Positions 8,387 to 18,501 of a stretch of 64,000 bases of DNA are shown here, piece after piece. The DNA is taken from contig NZ_VANU01000004.1 in assembly GCF_005771535.1 (NCBI RefSeq), positions 124,001 through 188,000 of the forward strand, given 5' to 3'. This stretch comes from Arcobacter arenosus. GTDB lineage: Bacteria; Campylobacterota; Campylobacteria; Campylobacterales; Arcobacteraceae. The stretch's first letter is position 1; every line of letters starts with the position of its first letter. The notes under the pieces were generated by a model. That model saw only the letters and a list, made by a program, of their open reading frames with translations, was not told the DNA's origin and made no database searches. Made by a program: the position numbers and the translations under genes.

Positions 8387-9922
8387 TTATTCCCACTCGA
8401 TAGTTGCTGGCGGTTTTGACGAAATATCATATACCACTCTATTAATCCCATCAACTTCATTGATAATTCTTCTAGAAATCGTCTCTAATACATCATGAGG
8501 AATATGAGCAAATGTTGCTGTCATACCATCTGTTGCTTCAACTATTCTTACACATACAGTGTTATCATAAGTTCTATTATCACCCATAACACCTACAGAT
8601 TTTACGTTTAGTAATACTGTAAATGCTTGCCATGTTTTGTCATATAGTCCAGTTGCATGAAGAACATCTAACATGATAGTATCTGCTTTTCTAAGTAATT
8701 CTAAATCAGGTTTATTTACATCTCCCATAACTCTAATAGCAAGTCCTGGTCCAGGGAAAGGATGTCTTCCAATCATATCTTTTGGAAGTCCTAATTCAAG
8801 TCCTAAAAGTCTTACTTCATCTTTGAAGATTTCTCTTAATGGCTCGATTAATTCAAATGTCATCCAATCAGGTAGTCCACCAACATTGTGATGAGATTTA
8901 ATAGTTTTTGAAGGTCCTTTTACAGATACTGATTCAATAACGTCTGTATAAAGTGTCCCTTGTGCTAAAAACTCAATTCCATCATGTTTTTTTGCTTCTT
9001 CATCAAATACTTTGATGAAAGTTTCACCGATAATTTTTCTTTTTGTTTCTGGGTCTGTAACGCCTGCTAATTTTGAAAGGAATTCTTCAGATGCATCAAC
9101 TGTAATTAAGTCAACTCCTCTAGCTTTGAACATAGCTTCAACTTGTTCTCTCTCATTTGCTCTTAATAATCCATTATCTACAAATACAGGAATAAGTTGG
9201 TCACCAATTGCTTCAGCTAAAAGTGTAGCAACAACAGAAGAATCAACTCCTCCACTTACACCACATAATACTTTTTTATTTCCAACAGTATCTTGGATTT
9301 TTTTAATTTGTTCTTTTGCAAATGAACCCATATTCCATGTTGATTCACAACCACAAACATATTTTGCAAAGTTTTTAAGAATCTTAGCACCTTCAGCTGA
9401 GTGATAAACTTCTGGGTGAAATTGGAAAGCATAGATGTTTTCATCTTCTTTTGCAATAGCTGCATAAGGAGAGTTTTCACTTGTTCCAATAACTTCAAAA
9501 CCTTCTGCTAATTTATCAACTTTATCACCGTGAGACATCCAAACAGTTTGTCCATCAGCTGTGTCTTTAAAAATCGCACACTCTTTTTGAAAAGTAAGTT
9601 TTGCTTTTCCATATTCATGATGATCTGCTGGAATAACTGAACCACCATAAAATTGAGAGATAAGTTGCATACCATAGCAAATACCCAAAATTGGAAGTCC
9701 AAGATTAAAAATCTCTTCATCAGGGTGATATGCATCTTGTGCATATACTGAAGCAGGTCCACCACTTAAAATAATACCTTTTGGAGTTCTAGCTAAAATA
9801 TCTTCGATTCTTTCACTATATGGTACAATCTCAGAGTAAACACCAGCTTCTCTTAATTTTCTTGCGATAATTTGTGTATATTGACTACCAAAATCTAATA
9901 CAACTATTGGTACATGTTTCAT
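8387..9922 (-). CDS. guaA: GMP synthase (glutamine-hydrolysing)
   Basis: 511 residues, full length. It converts XMP, ATP and glutamine to GMP in the cytosol. The N-terminal class I amidotransferase domain has [10 protein letters not shown] with the nucleophile Cys and the [10 protein letters not shown] His/Glu pair. The ATP-pyrophosphatase P-loop is [10 protein letters not shown], and the C-terminal dimerisation domain ends KPPATIEWE, the typical GuaA terminus. Monocistronic, followed by a long inverted repeat. Confidence 0.97.
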   Translation of the reverse strand: MKHVPIVVLDFGSQYTQIIARKLREAGVYSEIVPYSERIEDILARTPKGIILSGGPASVYAQDAYHPDEEIFNLGLPILGICYGMQLISQFYGGSVIPADHHEYGKAKLTFQKECAIFKDTADGQTVWMSHGDKVDKLAEGFEVIGTSENSPYAAIAKEDENIYAFQFHPEVYHSAEGAKILKNFAKYVCGCESTWNMGSFAKEQIKKIQDTVGNKKVLCGVSGGVDSSVVATLLAEAIGDQLIPVFVDNGLLRANEREQVEAMFKARGVDLITVDASEEFLSKLAGVTDPETKRKIIGETFIKVFDEEAKKHDGIEFLAQGTLYTDVIESVSVKGPSKTIKSHHNVGGLPDWMTFELIEPLREIFKDEVRLLGLELGLPKDMIGRHPFPGPGLAIRVMGDVNKPDLELLRKADTIMLDVLHATGLYDKTWQAFTVLLNVKSVGVMGDNRTYDNTVCVRIVEATDGMTATFAHIPHDVLETISRRIINEVDGINRVVYDISSKPPATIEWE

Positions 9923-10020
9923 TAAATAGATTCCTTATTTTCTAATTAGTATCCGCGATTATAGCTAAAGAGTAATTTAAAATTGATTAATAGAAAAATA
10001 AGAGAGTAAAAAAAGAAGAT

Positions 10021-10045
10021 GTAAAAGTGCAAAAAGCACTTTTAC
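10021..10045 (-). terminator. Terminator of the nadB-nhaD operon
   Basis: GTAAAAGTGC and GCACTTTTAC form a perfect 10-pair stem with a five-base loop, nine bases past the nhaD stop. On the minus strand it is followed by ATCTTC and seven T residues. Confidence 0.8.
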
Positions 10046-10053
10046 AAATAGGC

Positions 10054-11448
10054 CTATCCTACGTGATAAAAACCTAAGATTTCGTATTGAACATACCAAA
10101 TTGCAACAGAAGCAATATATCCAATAAGAATAGTCCACGCATATTTCATATGTGAACCAAATGTATAAATACCATGAAGTTTACCCATAACTCCAACACC
10201 TGCTGCTGAACCAAATGAGATTAATGAACCACCAACACCTGCTGTAAGTGTTACAAGCATCCATTGGTCAAGACCCATTTCAGGAGATGCTTTAAGTACT
10301 GCTGACATAACAGGAACGTTATCAACGATTGCAGATAAGAAACCAACACCAATATTTGACCAAGTTGGTCCTAATACTGCTGGATCATAAACTACAACTG
10401 CTAATGCTAACCATCCAATAAAGTATAATGCACCAACTGCAGCTAAAATACCGAAGAAGAACATTAATGTATTGTTTTCAATTTTTGCCATAGAATGGAA
10501 AATATTAAAGTGGTCTTTACCATGTTTTCTTTTTAAACCATAAGAATAAACTTTAAGTAAAGAAAGACCAAACATCATACCCCACATAGCTGGTAAATGT
10601 AATACTTGGTGAGACATTACAGCACAAAAAATTGTAAATACACCAAGTCCCATTACTACTTTTGCACCTTCTGCCATTTCTGGTTTAACCTCTTTTGATG
10701 CATCAAAATCAGGTTTTGTTTCTGGAACAAATTTAGAAAGAATAAATGCAGTAATTAAATATCCACCAATAGAAGCTGGGAATAAGAATAAGAAATCAGT
10801 AAATGTACCCTTACCTGCAGTCCAAGCCATAAGTGTAGTAATATCTCCAAATGGTGACCAAGCACCACCTGCGTTTGCTGCAACAACAATATTAATTGCA
10901 CCTGGTACTAAGAAGTCTTTTCTTGTTTTTTCAATTGTAATTAATACAGTTGATAAAATAAGAGCAGTTGTTAAGTTATCAGCGATTGGTGATAAGAAAA
11001 ACGCAATAAGACCTGTTACCCAATATAGTTTTCTATATGTATAACCTTTTGAAACTAGATTATATTTTAATCTGTCAAATACTCCCATATGAATTAATGA
11101 CTCAATATATGTCATTGCAACAAATAAGAAGAAGAAGATTCCAGCAATCTCTAAAATCAAGTGTTGAGCTTCAGTGTGAACTAACCCTAAATTTAGACCA
11201 TTTAAAGCATAATACAATGCAACTAGAATAAACATAAACGTACCAATAAAAAGTGCAGGCTTTGCCTTATCAATTTCGTACTTCTCCTCAGCAGCAACAA
11301 AATAATAACCTACAACAAAAATAAACAGACAAGCGAATCCTACCCACGTCATAGTTAAATCAGGTGCAACTTCTGCTGTACCAGAAGCTCCACTCGCTGC
11401 AAACAGCGATAAAGATGATAAAAATAACATCATCAACAGTTTTAACAT
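10054..11448 (-). CDS. nhaD: Sodium:proton antiporter NhaD
   Basis: 464 residues, about 12 membrane segments with a cleavable-looking N-terminal hydrophobic leader. Conserved NhaD/ArsB-fold blocks include FLSPIADNLTTALI and NAGGAWSPFGDITTLM in the first half and GFLSAIVDNVPVMSAV with GSLISFGSAAGVGVMG in the second. It exports Na+ (or Li+) in exchange for protons, which suits a marine or brackish lifestyle. The start overlaps the nadB stop by seven bases, so it is translationally coupled although the functions differ. Confidence 0.92.
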   Translation of the reverse strand: MLKLLMMLFLSSLSLFAASGASGTAEVAPDLTMTWVGFACLFIFVVGYYFVAAEEKYEIDKAKPALFIGTFMFILVALYYALNGLNLGLVHTEAQHLILEIAGIFFFLFVAMTYIESLIHMGVFDRLKYNLVSKGYTYRKLYWVTGLIAFFLSPIADNLTTALILSTVLITIEKTRKDFLVPGAINIVVAANAGGAWSPFGDITTLMAWTAGKGTFTDFLFLFPASIGGYLITAFILSKFVPETKPDFDASKEVKPEMAEGAKVVMGLGVFTIFCAVMSHQVLHLPAMWGMMFGLSLLKVYSYGLKRKHGKDHFNIFHSMAKIENNTLMFFFGILAAVGALYFIGWLALAVVVYDPAVLGPTWSNIGVGFLSAIVDNVPVMSAVLKASPEMGLDQWMLVTLTAGVGGSLISFGSAAGVGVMGKLHGIYTFGSHMKYAWTILIGYIASVAIWYVQYEILGFYHVG

Positions 11449-12902
11449 TTTTTCTCCTTAATAAAGTGTGCTCCAAGTGATTTTTTTCTTTCAATTGCAG
11501 CATTTAGAATAGATTTTGCCGTAAGCAACCTTAAAAATAGCAGTCTACCAATATTTTCATTGAAAAAATTATTAATTTCTTCTAAGGCTTTTTTTAGTGT
11601 TTCTTCATCTCTTACTATTCCAGCATTTTCCCACATAAGTTGTCTAACTCTCTCTTTTATGGGCTTATCAGCCTCTTTATTACGAACATATGACCGTATG
11701 GTTTTATCATAATTTTCAGCATATATTTTAAAGTTTTCTTTCATTGAAATATCAACTGCAATTTTTGAATAAACTACACCTTCAAGTAAAGAATTTGATG
11801 CTAATCTGTTTGCTCCATGTAAACCAGTGCATGCACATTCACCAATTGCATATAGATTTTTCATCCCTTTAACTTTTGCATCAACATTTGTTGCAATTCC
11901 ACCCATAGCGTAGTGAAAAGCAGGAGAAATAGGAACTCTCTCAAAGGGTAAGTCATAGCCAAATTGTTTTAAATTTTCATAAATATTAGGAAATCTTTTT
12001 CTAAATGAGTTTTTTTCAAAACTATCAAAAGAGAGATAAATTCTTAATCCTGTCTTACTATGATAATCATAAATAGACCTACTTACAACATCTCTTGGTG
12101 CTAATTCACCATCAGGATGATATTCAAACAAAAATCTGTTGTTGTTTTCATCTACAATATGAGCACCCTCACCTCTTAATGCTTCACTAAGTAATGATTT
12201 TCTAGCAAAAGAGGTTCCTTTAAATACTGTTGGATGAAATTGCATCATCTCCATATCTTTTAATTCAATACCTTTTTCAGCACAAATACCTTGTATTTCA
12301 CCTGCAATAGCTGTTGAATTTGTGTGGTATTTATAAATTGAACCAATACCACCACTTGCTAAGATTGTATTATGGGCATAGACAACTTTTTGTTCAGTTT
12401 CACTGACATAATATTGAACTCCATAACAAACATCATCTTTAATTAAAAGGTCATTTACAACACAATTTGTCTCAATCTCATGTTGGCAAGTACCCATTAA
12501 GAATAGATGAATCATTCTTCCTGTTGCATCACCATCTGCATGCAAGATTCTATTTCTACTGTGAGCTGCCTCTTTTGTAAAAGCTAATTCACCTTTAGTG
12601 TTTAAGTCAAATTGCATACCTGCATTAATCATATCATCAACACAAGCCCTTGAATTTTCACTTAAAACTTCAACTGCATTTGTATTGTTATGATTAACAC
12701 CTGCAACTAAAGTATCTTTTATATGAGATGGAATATCTTCTTTATCAACTGCAGTTGCAATACCACCTTGGGCATAAAAAGTATTACATTCCCAAGGAAC
12801 TTTTTTACAAAGTACTAATACTTTTTTATCTTTTGGTATTAATCGTGCGGCATTTAATCCAGCAACACCTGAACCAACTATAACGTAATCATATATATTC
12901 AT
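11442..12902 (-). CDS. nadB: L-aspartate oxidase
   Basis: 486 residues, FAD enzyme of NAD synthesis making iminoaspartate. The N-terminal FAD-binding motif is YVIVGSGVAGLNAARL. The succinate dehydrogenase/fumarate reductase-type core includes NTFYAQGGIA, ALRGEGAHIVDE, HYAMGGIATNVDA and GLHGANRLASNSLLEG. The C-terminal helical region is somewhat short for NadB. The ATG overlaps the stop of the small upstream lipoprotein gene (TAATG). Confidence 0.93.
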   Translation of the reverse strand: MNIYDYVIVGSGVAGLNAARLIPKDKKVLVLCKKVPWECNTFYAQGGIATAVDKEDIPSHIKDTLVAGVNHNNTNAVEVLSENSRACVDDMINAGMQFDLNTKGELAFTKEAAHSRNRILHADGDATGRMIHLFLMGTCQHEIETNCVVNDLLIKDDVCYGVQYYVSETEQKVVYAHNTILASGGIGSIYKYHTNSTAIAGEIQGICAEKGIELKDMEMMQFHPTVFKGTSFARKSLLSEALRGEGAHIVDENNNRFLFEYHPDGELAPRDVVSRSIYDYHSKTGLRIYLSFDSFEKNSFRKRFPNIYENLKQFGYDLPFERVPISPAFHYAMGGIATNVDAKVKGMKNLYAIGECACTGLHGANRLASNSLLEGVVYSKIAVDISMKENFKIYAENYDKTIRSYVRNKEADKPIKERVRQLMWENAGIVRDEETLKKALEEINNFFNENIGRLLFLRLLTAKSILNAAIERKKSLGAHFIKEKKC

Positions 12903-13027
12903 TATTTTGAAATTTCCTTATTGTCCTCAACATATACGGGCGGTGCTTTATAACCACACCCACTAAAAGATAATATAAAACCTGCTATAATAATTGCATG
13001 AAAAAAGTTAATGAAATTCTTAGTCAT
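12902..13027 (-). CDS. 41-residue LptM-like small lipoprotein
   Basis: A short hydrophobic leader (HAIIIAGFILSF) is followed by a lipobox-like FSGC and then CGYKAPPVYVEDN. The Cys-Gly-x-Lys-x-Pro pattern after the lipidated Cys is typical of LptM/YifL, the small lipoprotein that assists LptD assembly. The frame ends in TAA overlapping the nadB start (TAATG), which supports translation. The ATG at 13027 lies inside the divergent DUF721 gene, and its ribosome-binding site is weak (TTTTTAAG). A real gene is likely; function is by analogy only. Confidence 0.6.
   Translation of the reverse strand: MTKNFINFFHAIIIAGFILSFSGCGYKAPPVYVEDNKEISK
12983..12991 (+). promoter_or_regulatory. Extended -10 promoter of the DUF721 gene
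   Basis: TGCTATAAT is a perfect extended -10 (TGnTATAAT). Transcription would begin about seven bases later, at the A of the ATG at 12998. No Shine-Dalgarno sequence exists between them, so a leaderless message is predicted. Confidence 0.5.
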
Positions 13028-13414
13028 CTTAAAAATAATCCTGAATTCAGGAAGATTAATACACAAGCTACAATAATAAAATTTATTGAGCTTTTACCAG
13101 ACAAATTAAAAAAAGGTGTTAAATTCGCCTATGTAAAAAGAGAAATACTCTTTTTTGTACTTTCTCATCCTGTTTATAAAATGGAGTTTGAGTATAACAA
13201 GAGTTTAATAAATGACTTATTAAAACAAGCAAACATAGCAAATGTCCAAGAATTAAGGTTTTTCGTAACAAATAAAATTGAAAAAAAGAAAAAAGAAGAA
13301 GTTATACCAATGACATTCAAAGAAAGGTCATTTGGTATATTTGAAAATAAAATCACAAATGAAAAACTTCATGCAAAGGTTGAAGAAATAAGAAAACTTA
13401 TAAAAAACTCTTAA
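12998..13414 (+). CDS. DUF721 (DciA-like) protein
   Basis: 138 residues. The central part (LFFVLSHPVYKMEFEYNK, then LLKQANIANVQELRFFVTNK) matches the DUF721 pattern, in which a hydrophobic strand is followed by a helix and an ELRF strand. DUF721 includes DciA, the helicase loader of many bacteria. Here a replication role is only inferred from the family. A possible leaderless transcript and a 17-base convergent overlap with the next gene are notable. Confidence 0.6.
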   Translation: MKKVNEILSHLKNNPEFRKINTQATIIKFIELLPDKLKKGVKFAYVKREILFFVLSHPVYKMEFEYNKSLINDLLKQANIANVQELRFFVTNKIEKKKKEEVIPMTFKERSFGIFENKITNEKLHAKVEEIRKLIKNS

Positions 13415-13985
13415 GTAGTTTTTCCCTTTGCTTATAATCAGGACAATACTCTTCAACTAAATTCCAAAATTTTTTAGAATGATTTTTATGCTCTATATGG
13501 GCTAATTCGTGGATTACGACATACTCAATAACCTCAATTGGAAACTTCACAAGTAAGGTGTTAAAATTTAATCCATTTTTATAATTGCAACTTCCCCACG
13601 TTCTTTTATTTTTTCTGTATTTTAAATCAGTTGGGTAAAGATTCATTATAGTTGAAAATTTTTCTACAAGTGGTGGAACTATTTTTTGTACCTCTTTTTT
13701 ATAAAACTTGTCTAAATCTCTTAAATCTAAATTTTTATGTTTAACTCCTAAAAAATAAAACTCATTATCTTCCAAACTATTTATTTCAAATTTAGAGATA
13801 GAATTTTCTATCCATTTTTGTTTTCTTTGCAAAAGATTTATAGCATCCTCTTTTGTAAAATAATAATTTGTGTTAATTTGTATCATTTTTGCGGATTTAA
13901 CCCTTAAATAAGTATTTTTCATACCTTTTTTTTTCACTACTTTAATCAATAGTGTTTTATTGTTGAATATAAGTTCAAATTTCAA
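13398..13985 (-). CDS. YgjP-like zinc metallopeptidase (DUF45/M48)
   Basis: 195 residues. The zinc motif is VIHELAHIEHKNHSKKFW (H-E-x-x-H with a third His downstream), and RTWGSCNYKNGLNFN precedes it, both typical of the DUF45/WLM/YgjP group. No signal peptide, so it is cytosolic. The substrate is unknown; some relatives associate with restriction or repair systems. Its last 17 bases overlap the convergent DUF721 gene. Confidence 0.8.
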   Translation of the reverse strand: MKFELIFNNKTLLIKVVKKKGMKNTYLRVKSAKMIQINTNYYFTKEDAINLLQRKQKWIENSISKFEINSLEDNEFYFLGVKHKNLDLRDLDKFYKKEVQKIVPPLVEKFSTIMNLYPTDLKYRKNKRTWGSCNYKNGLNFNTLLVKFPIEVIEYVVIHELAHIEHKNHSKKFWNLVEEYCPDYKQREKLLKSFL

Positions 13986-14076
13986 TTAATTCCTTAAGTA
14001 TAATATAGTTATAATCCGTGCCAATATTAGTTGCAAACTATATTAACATATTGAAAATTATTCAGAGGATAAGTGA

Positions 14077-15243
14077 ATGAAAATTGCAAAAAGAATGGAG
14101 AATTTATCTCCGTCGGTTACAATGGCTATTACTGCTTTAGGGAGAGAGCTAAAAGCGCAAGGTAGAGACATTTTAAGTTTTAGTGCTGGTGAGCCAGACT
14201 TTGATACTCCACAAGTTATAAAAGATGCTGCAAAAAAAGCAATCGATGATGGACACACTAAATACACAGCAGTAGAGGGAACTATTGCAACCAAACAAGC
14301 AATTATCAATAAGTTAAAAAAGGACCATGGTTTAGATTATGAATTAGGTGATATTGTTGTTAGTAATGGTGCAAAACACTCGCTGTTTAACCTTTGCCAA
14401 TTATTAATTGAAGAGGGAGACGAAGTAATTATTCCTGCTCCATATTGGGTTACATATCCAGAGCAAGTTAAATTTTCTGATGGTACACCAGTAATTATTG
14501 AAACTGATGATTCTACAGAATTTAAAATTACAGCTGAACAATTAAAAGCGGCTATTACACCAAATACAAGAGCCTTAATTTTAAATACACCTTCAAACCC
14601 TACTGGTAGTGTTTATACAAAAGAGGAATTAATCGCTATTGGAAAAGTATTAGAAGGTACTGATATTCTAGTATGGTCTGATGAGATGTATGAAAAAATT
14701 ATGTATGAAGGAAAAGAATTCACTTCAGCAGCAAGCGTAAGTGAAGATATGTACCAAAGAACAATTACAATTAATGGTATTTCAAAAGCAGTTGCAATGA
14801 CTGGATGGAGATATGGATATATTGCATCTCCTAAAAAAGATTTAGTTAAAGCTATGATTAAACTTCAAGGGCAAGTTACATCAAACGTAAACTCTATAAC
14901 TCTTCAAGCGGCTGTTACAGCTTTAGATGGAAGTGCAGATGCTGATATTGAGATGATGAGAGTTGAATTTGAAAAAAGAAGAGATGTTGCAATTGAGCAA
15001 TTTAATGCAATCAAAGGTTTATCTTGTGTTAAACCAGATGGAGCATTTTATCTTTTTGTAAATATTAAAGAAGCTTATGATGATTCATTAAAATTTGCAT
15101 CAGACCTTTTAGAAGAAAAAGGTGTTGCAATAGTTCCTGGTGATGCTTTTGGTCTTCCAGGATATTTTAGATTCTCTTTTGCTACAGACTTAGCAAGTAT
15201 TGAAGAGGGAATTAGAAGAATCAAAGAATTTGTGGAAAAATAA
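14077..15243 (+). CDS. aspC: Aspartate aminotransferase (PLP, class I)
   Basis: 388 residues, fold-type I aminotransferase. Landmarks are SFSAGEPDFDTP near residue 34, NTPSNPTGSVY near 170, the PLP Lys237 in GISKAVAMTGWRYGY, and the C-terminal FRFSFATDL carboxylate-binding Arg. It interconverts aspartate/2-oxoglutarate and oxaloacetate/glutamate and may also act on other amino acids. The cation efflux gene begins five bases after the stop. Confidence 0.92.
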   Translation: MKIAKRMENLSPSVTMAITALGRELKAQGRDILSFSAGEPDFDTPQVIKDAAKKAIDDGHTKYTAVEGTIATKQAIINKLKKDHGLDYELGDIVVSNGAKHSLFNLCQLLIEEGDEVIIPAPYWVTYPEQVKFSDGTPVIIETDDSTEFKITAEQLKAAITPNTRALILNTPSNPTGSVYTKEELIAIGKVLEGTDILVWSDEMYEKIMYEGKEFTSAASVSEDMYQRTITINGISKAVAMTGWRYGYIASPKKDLVKAMIKLQGQVTSNVNSITLQAAVTALDGSADADIEMMRVEFEKRRDVAIEQFNAIKGLSCVKPDGAFYLFVNIKEAYDDSLKFASDLLEEKGVAIVPGDAFGLPGYFRFSFATDLASIEEGIRRIKEFVEK

Positions 15244-15248
15244 GAGTT

Positions 15249-16154
15249 ATGACTCCACAAAAGAAAGCTACCGTAGTTTCAAGTAGTGTTGCTGCTATAT
15301 TAACACTAATGAAACTAGTTATTGGTATAGCTAGTGGGTCTGTTGCAGTTTTAGCATCTGCAATAGACTCAGTTCTTGATATGTTTGTATCACTATTCAA
15401 CTACTTTGCTGTAAACAATTCTGAAAAACCTGCCGATGAAACTTTTAATTATGGACGAGGAAAAATTGAAGCCTTAGCTTCTGTAATTGAGGGTACAATT
15501 ATTACTATCTCCGGTTTATTTTTACTTTATCAAGCTATTGAAAAAGCGATTAATGGTGAAGTATCTCAATATCTTGGTATCTCTTTAGGTGTTATGGTTG
15601 CCTCTTTAATAATTACGGTTAGTTTAGTAATCTATTTAAATAAAATTGCAAAACAAACTAATAGTATGGTTATTAAAGCTGATGCTTTACACTATAAAAC
15701 CGATGTTTATACAAATGCAGCTGTTTTAGTATCATTATTACTTGTTAACTTCACAGGTATTGAATTAATTGATGTTATTGTTGGTGGTGGTATCTCAATA
15801 TTTATTATCTATTCTGCTTATGAATTAATTCAAGAGGGTGTTCTTGTACTTTTAGATAGAGCTGTGGATGAAGAGATAGTAAAAGATATCAAAAAAGCTT
15901 TAATGTCAGAAGAAAGAGTTAATACTTACCATATGTTAAAAACAAGGGAAGCTGGAAATCAAATCTTTGTTGATGTACATTTGGTTTATGATTGCTTAAT
16001 TACCTTAATGGAAGCCCACAAAATAACTGACAAAATAGAAAATAAAATCAGAAAATTAGATAGATCAAAAGATTGGGTTATCAATATTCATATGGACCCT
16101 TATGATGACCTTGATAGTAATGAAGATAATCATTTACTAGAAGGCGCACATTGA
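15249..16154 (+). CDS. Cation diffusion facilitator (FieF-like metal efflux)
   Basis: 301 residues: an N-terminal six-helix membrane domain with the zinc/iron-site acidic residues (SAIDSVLDMF in helix 2 and KADALHYKTDVYTNAAV in helix 5, H/D pairs), then a cytoplasmic regulatory domain with the VDVHL strand. Family members export Zn, Fe or Mn in exchange for protons; the HxxxD in helix 5 is preserved. Its stop overlaps the start of the next gene. Confidence 0.9.
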   Translation: MTPQKKATVVSSSVAAILTLMKLVIGIASGSVAVLASAIDSVLDMFVSLFNYFAVNNSEKPADETFNYGRGKIEALASVIEGTIITISGLFLLYQAIEKAINGEVSQYLGISLGVMVASLIITVSLVIYLNKIAKQTNSMVIKADALHYKTDVYTNAAVLVSLLLVNFTGIELIDVIVGGGISIFIIYSAYELIQEGVLVLLDRAVDEEIVKDIKKALMSEERVNTYHMLKTREAGNQIFVDVHLVYDCLITLMEAHKITDKIENKIRKLDRSKDWVINIHMDPYDDLDSNEDNHLLEGAH

Positions 16155-18484
16155 ATTATATAAATATACTTGGTGCAAGTGGAACAAAAACACAATCCTC
16201 AGGAACAACTTCATTTCAAATTTATAAAAATATTATAATTGATGCAGGAAATGTAATAAAACCTTTAGGGGAAGAGGTTTTAAATATAAACCATATATTT
16301 ATAACACATACCCACTCGGACCATATTATTGATTTACCTTTTATTATTGAAAGTTTTTTTGAAGAAAGAAAAGAACCATTGACAATATATGGTTCAAGTC
16401 AAACAATAGAAGCTTTAAAAAAACACACATTTAATGATCAGATATGGCCCGATTTTTCAAAAATAAAACTTATAAATTCTGAAGAATTTTCTTTAAAATA
16501 TCAAGTTATAACAGAAAATGAAACTATAAAAATTGATTCCTATAATATAACTTCTGTAAAGGCAAATCATATAGATGGAGCTTTTGGATATATTGTATTA
16601 AAAGATGATTCAGATTCATATTTTATTAGTGGTGACACATATACAAACCCTTTAATATGGGAAACAATAAATACAAATAAAAAAATAAAATCATTAATAA
16701 TAGAATGTTCTTTCCCAAATAAATTTGAAAGTTTAGCGCAAGATAGTAAACATTTAACCCCAAAACTTTTAAAAGATATAATTTCAAAAATTAATAGAAA
16801 TGATATTCAAATATTTATATATCATTTAAAACAATCCTATAAAAAACAATTAGTTGAAGAGATTGAAGATTTAAATATTTTATCAAATGGCGGGAAAATA
16901 TTAGAAGATGGTGATGTTATTCATCTAGAAACAGGAAAAACACAATCTAAAAATATAAGCCATGATAAGTTTGATAGAATAATGGAAATCAACAATCAGC
17001 TGTCATCACAAGTTGATAAAGACAAGCTATTTGAAATGATATTGTCATTAACAAGAGATTTGACCAATTGTGAAGCTGGTACTTTATATATTGTTACAAA
17101 AGATAGAAAAAGCCTAGAGTTTAAAGTTATTCAAAATGACCCTTTAAATATAAAAATAGGAGAAAAAGAAAAACCTGTTTCATGGAACTCTTTACCAATT
17201 TATTTAGATGATGGAAAAGAAAATAGACAAATGGTTTCTGTTGTATCTGCATTAGAAAAAAGAATTATTAATATTCCTGATGTATACAACTGTAAAGATT
17301 ATGATTTTGAAGGAACAAAAAAGTTTGATAATTCTTCAGGATATAGATCAAAATCAATGTTAGTAATCCCTTTAGTTAATCATGAAGAAGATGTTATTGG
17401 AGTATTACAACTAATAAATAAAACTAACTTTTCACATGATGATATTATCCCTTTTAATAAAGAAGATGAAGATATATTAAAAGCATTAGCTTCTCAAGCT
17501 GCTATGGCTTTAACAAATTCATTTTTAATAAATAGTTTAGAAGAGTTTTTAAATTCATTTGTAACAACAATTGCTCACGCAATTGACGCAAAATCAAAAC
17601 ATACAAGTAAACATATTGATAAAGTTGCAAAAATTGCTAATTTGATTGCTAAATCAATAGATAAAGATAAAACTATTTATAAAGACATTACCTATAATGA
17701 AAATGATTTAAAAGAGATAGAACTTGCAGCTTATATGCATGATGTTGGTAAAATATCTATGCCTGAATATATAATTGACAAAGCAACTAAATTAGAAGCA
17801 TTTATAGATAGAATTGATGTTATTCAACAAAGATTTGAAATAGTAAAAAGAGATTTAGAAATATCATTATTAAAAAAAGAGATTTCACAAGAATCATATA
17901 ATAATTCATTAATTCAAATCAAAGATGATATGGATTTTTTAAAAGAAGTCAATATAGGTTCTGAGTTTATGGATGAAGAAAAGATTGATAGAATTTTAGC
18001 AATCTCAAAATACTCATATATCCTTGATGGAGAAAAAATAGATTTTCTAAGTAAAAATGAGATTGAGAATTTATCAATAAGAAAAGGAACATTAACAAAC
18101 CAAGAAAAAGAGATAATGAATTCCCATGCTAATTTGTCATTTCAGATGTTATCATCATTACCTTTCCCTAAAAAATACAGTAATGTTCTTAATATTGCTG
18201 CAAACCATCATGAAAAACTAAATGGAAAAGGTTATCCAAGAGGATTAGGAGAAAAAGACTTAAGCCTTGAAGATAGAATTATGATACTTGCAGATATATT
18301 TGAAGCATTAACAGCAAGTGATAGACCATACAAAGAAGGTAAAAAACTATCAGAAGTATATAAAATCCTCTCATTTATGGTTAAAGACAATGAAATAGAT
18401 GGAAATCTTTTAGAGTTTTTCTTTCAAAGTGACGCCTTTAAAAAATATATACATGAAGAATTAAAACCATCTCAAATTGACTAG
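16151..18484 (+). CDS. Fusion of class II cAMP-phosphodiesterase-like MBL domain, GAF and HD-GYP
   Basis: 777 residues with three domains. Residues 1-260 are a metallo-beta-lactamase fold with THTHSDH (H53, H55, D57, H58), H140, D162 and late His residues H201 and H225, resembling class II cyclic-nucleotide phosphodiesterases. Residues about 280-460 form a GAF domain. Residues about 465-770 form an HD-GYP domain with MHDVGK (H530, D531) and HHEKLNGKGYPRG (686-698), separated by an insert of about 100 residues. All catalytic motifs look intact, so one chain may degrade both a 3',5'-cyclic mononucleotide and cyclic di-GMP. It overlaps the efflux gene and lies 17 bases before an adenylate cyclase. 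The start overlaps the previous stop; it begins at TTG. Confidence 0.85.
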   Translation: MNYINILGASGTKTQSSGTTSFQIYKNIIIDAGNVIKPLGEEVLNINHIFITHTHSDHIIDLPFIIESFFEERKEPLTIYGSSQTIEALKKHTFNDQIWPDFSKIKLINSEEFSLKYQVITENETIKIDSYNITSVKANHIDGAFGYIVLKDDSDSYFISGDTYTNPLIWETINTNKKIKSLIIECSFPNKFESLAQDSKHLTPKLLKDIISKINRNDIQIFIYHLKQSYKKQLVEEIEDLNILSNGGKILEDGDVIHLETGKTQSKNISHDKFDRIMEINNQLSSQVDKDKLFEMILSLTRDLTNCEAGTLYIVTKDRKSLEFKVIQNDPLNIKIGEKEKPVSWNSLPIYLDDGKENRQMVSVVSALEKRIINIPDVYNCKDYDFEGTKKFDNSSGYRSKSMLVIPLVNHEEDVIGVLQLINKTNFSHDDIIPFNKEDEDILKALASQAAMALTNSFLINSLEEFLNSFVTTIAHAIDAKSKHTSKHIDKVAKIANLIAKSIDKDKTIYKDITYNENDLKEIELAAYMHDVGKISMPEYIIDKATKLEAFIDRIDVIQQRFEIVKRDLEISLLKKEISQESYNNSLIQIKDDMDFLKEVNIGSEFMDEEKIDRILAISKYSYILDGEKIDFLSKNEIENLSIRKGTLTNQEKEIMNSHANLSFQMLSSLPFPKKYSNVLNIAANHHEKLNGKGYPRGLGEKDLSLEDRIMILADIFEALTASDRPYKEGKKLSEVYKILSFMVKDNEIDGNLLEFFFQSDAFKKYIHEELKPSQID

Positions 18485-18501
18485 GTTATGATAGTTTTAT
18501 T

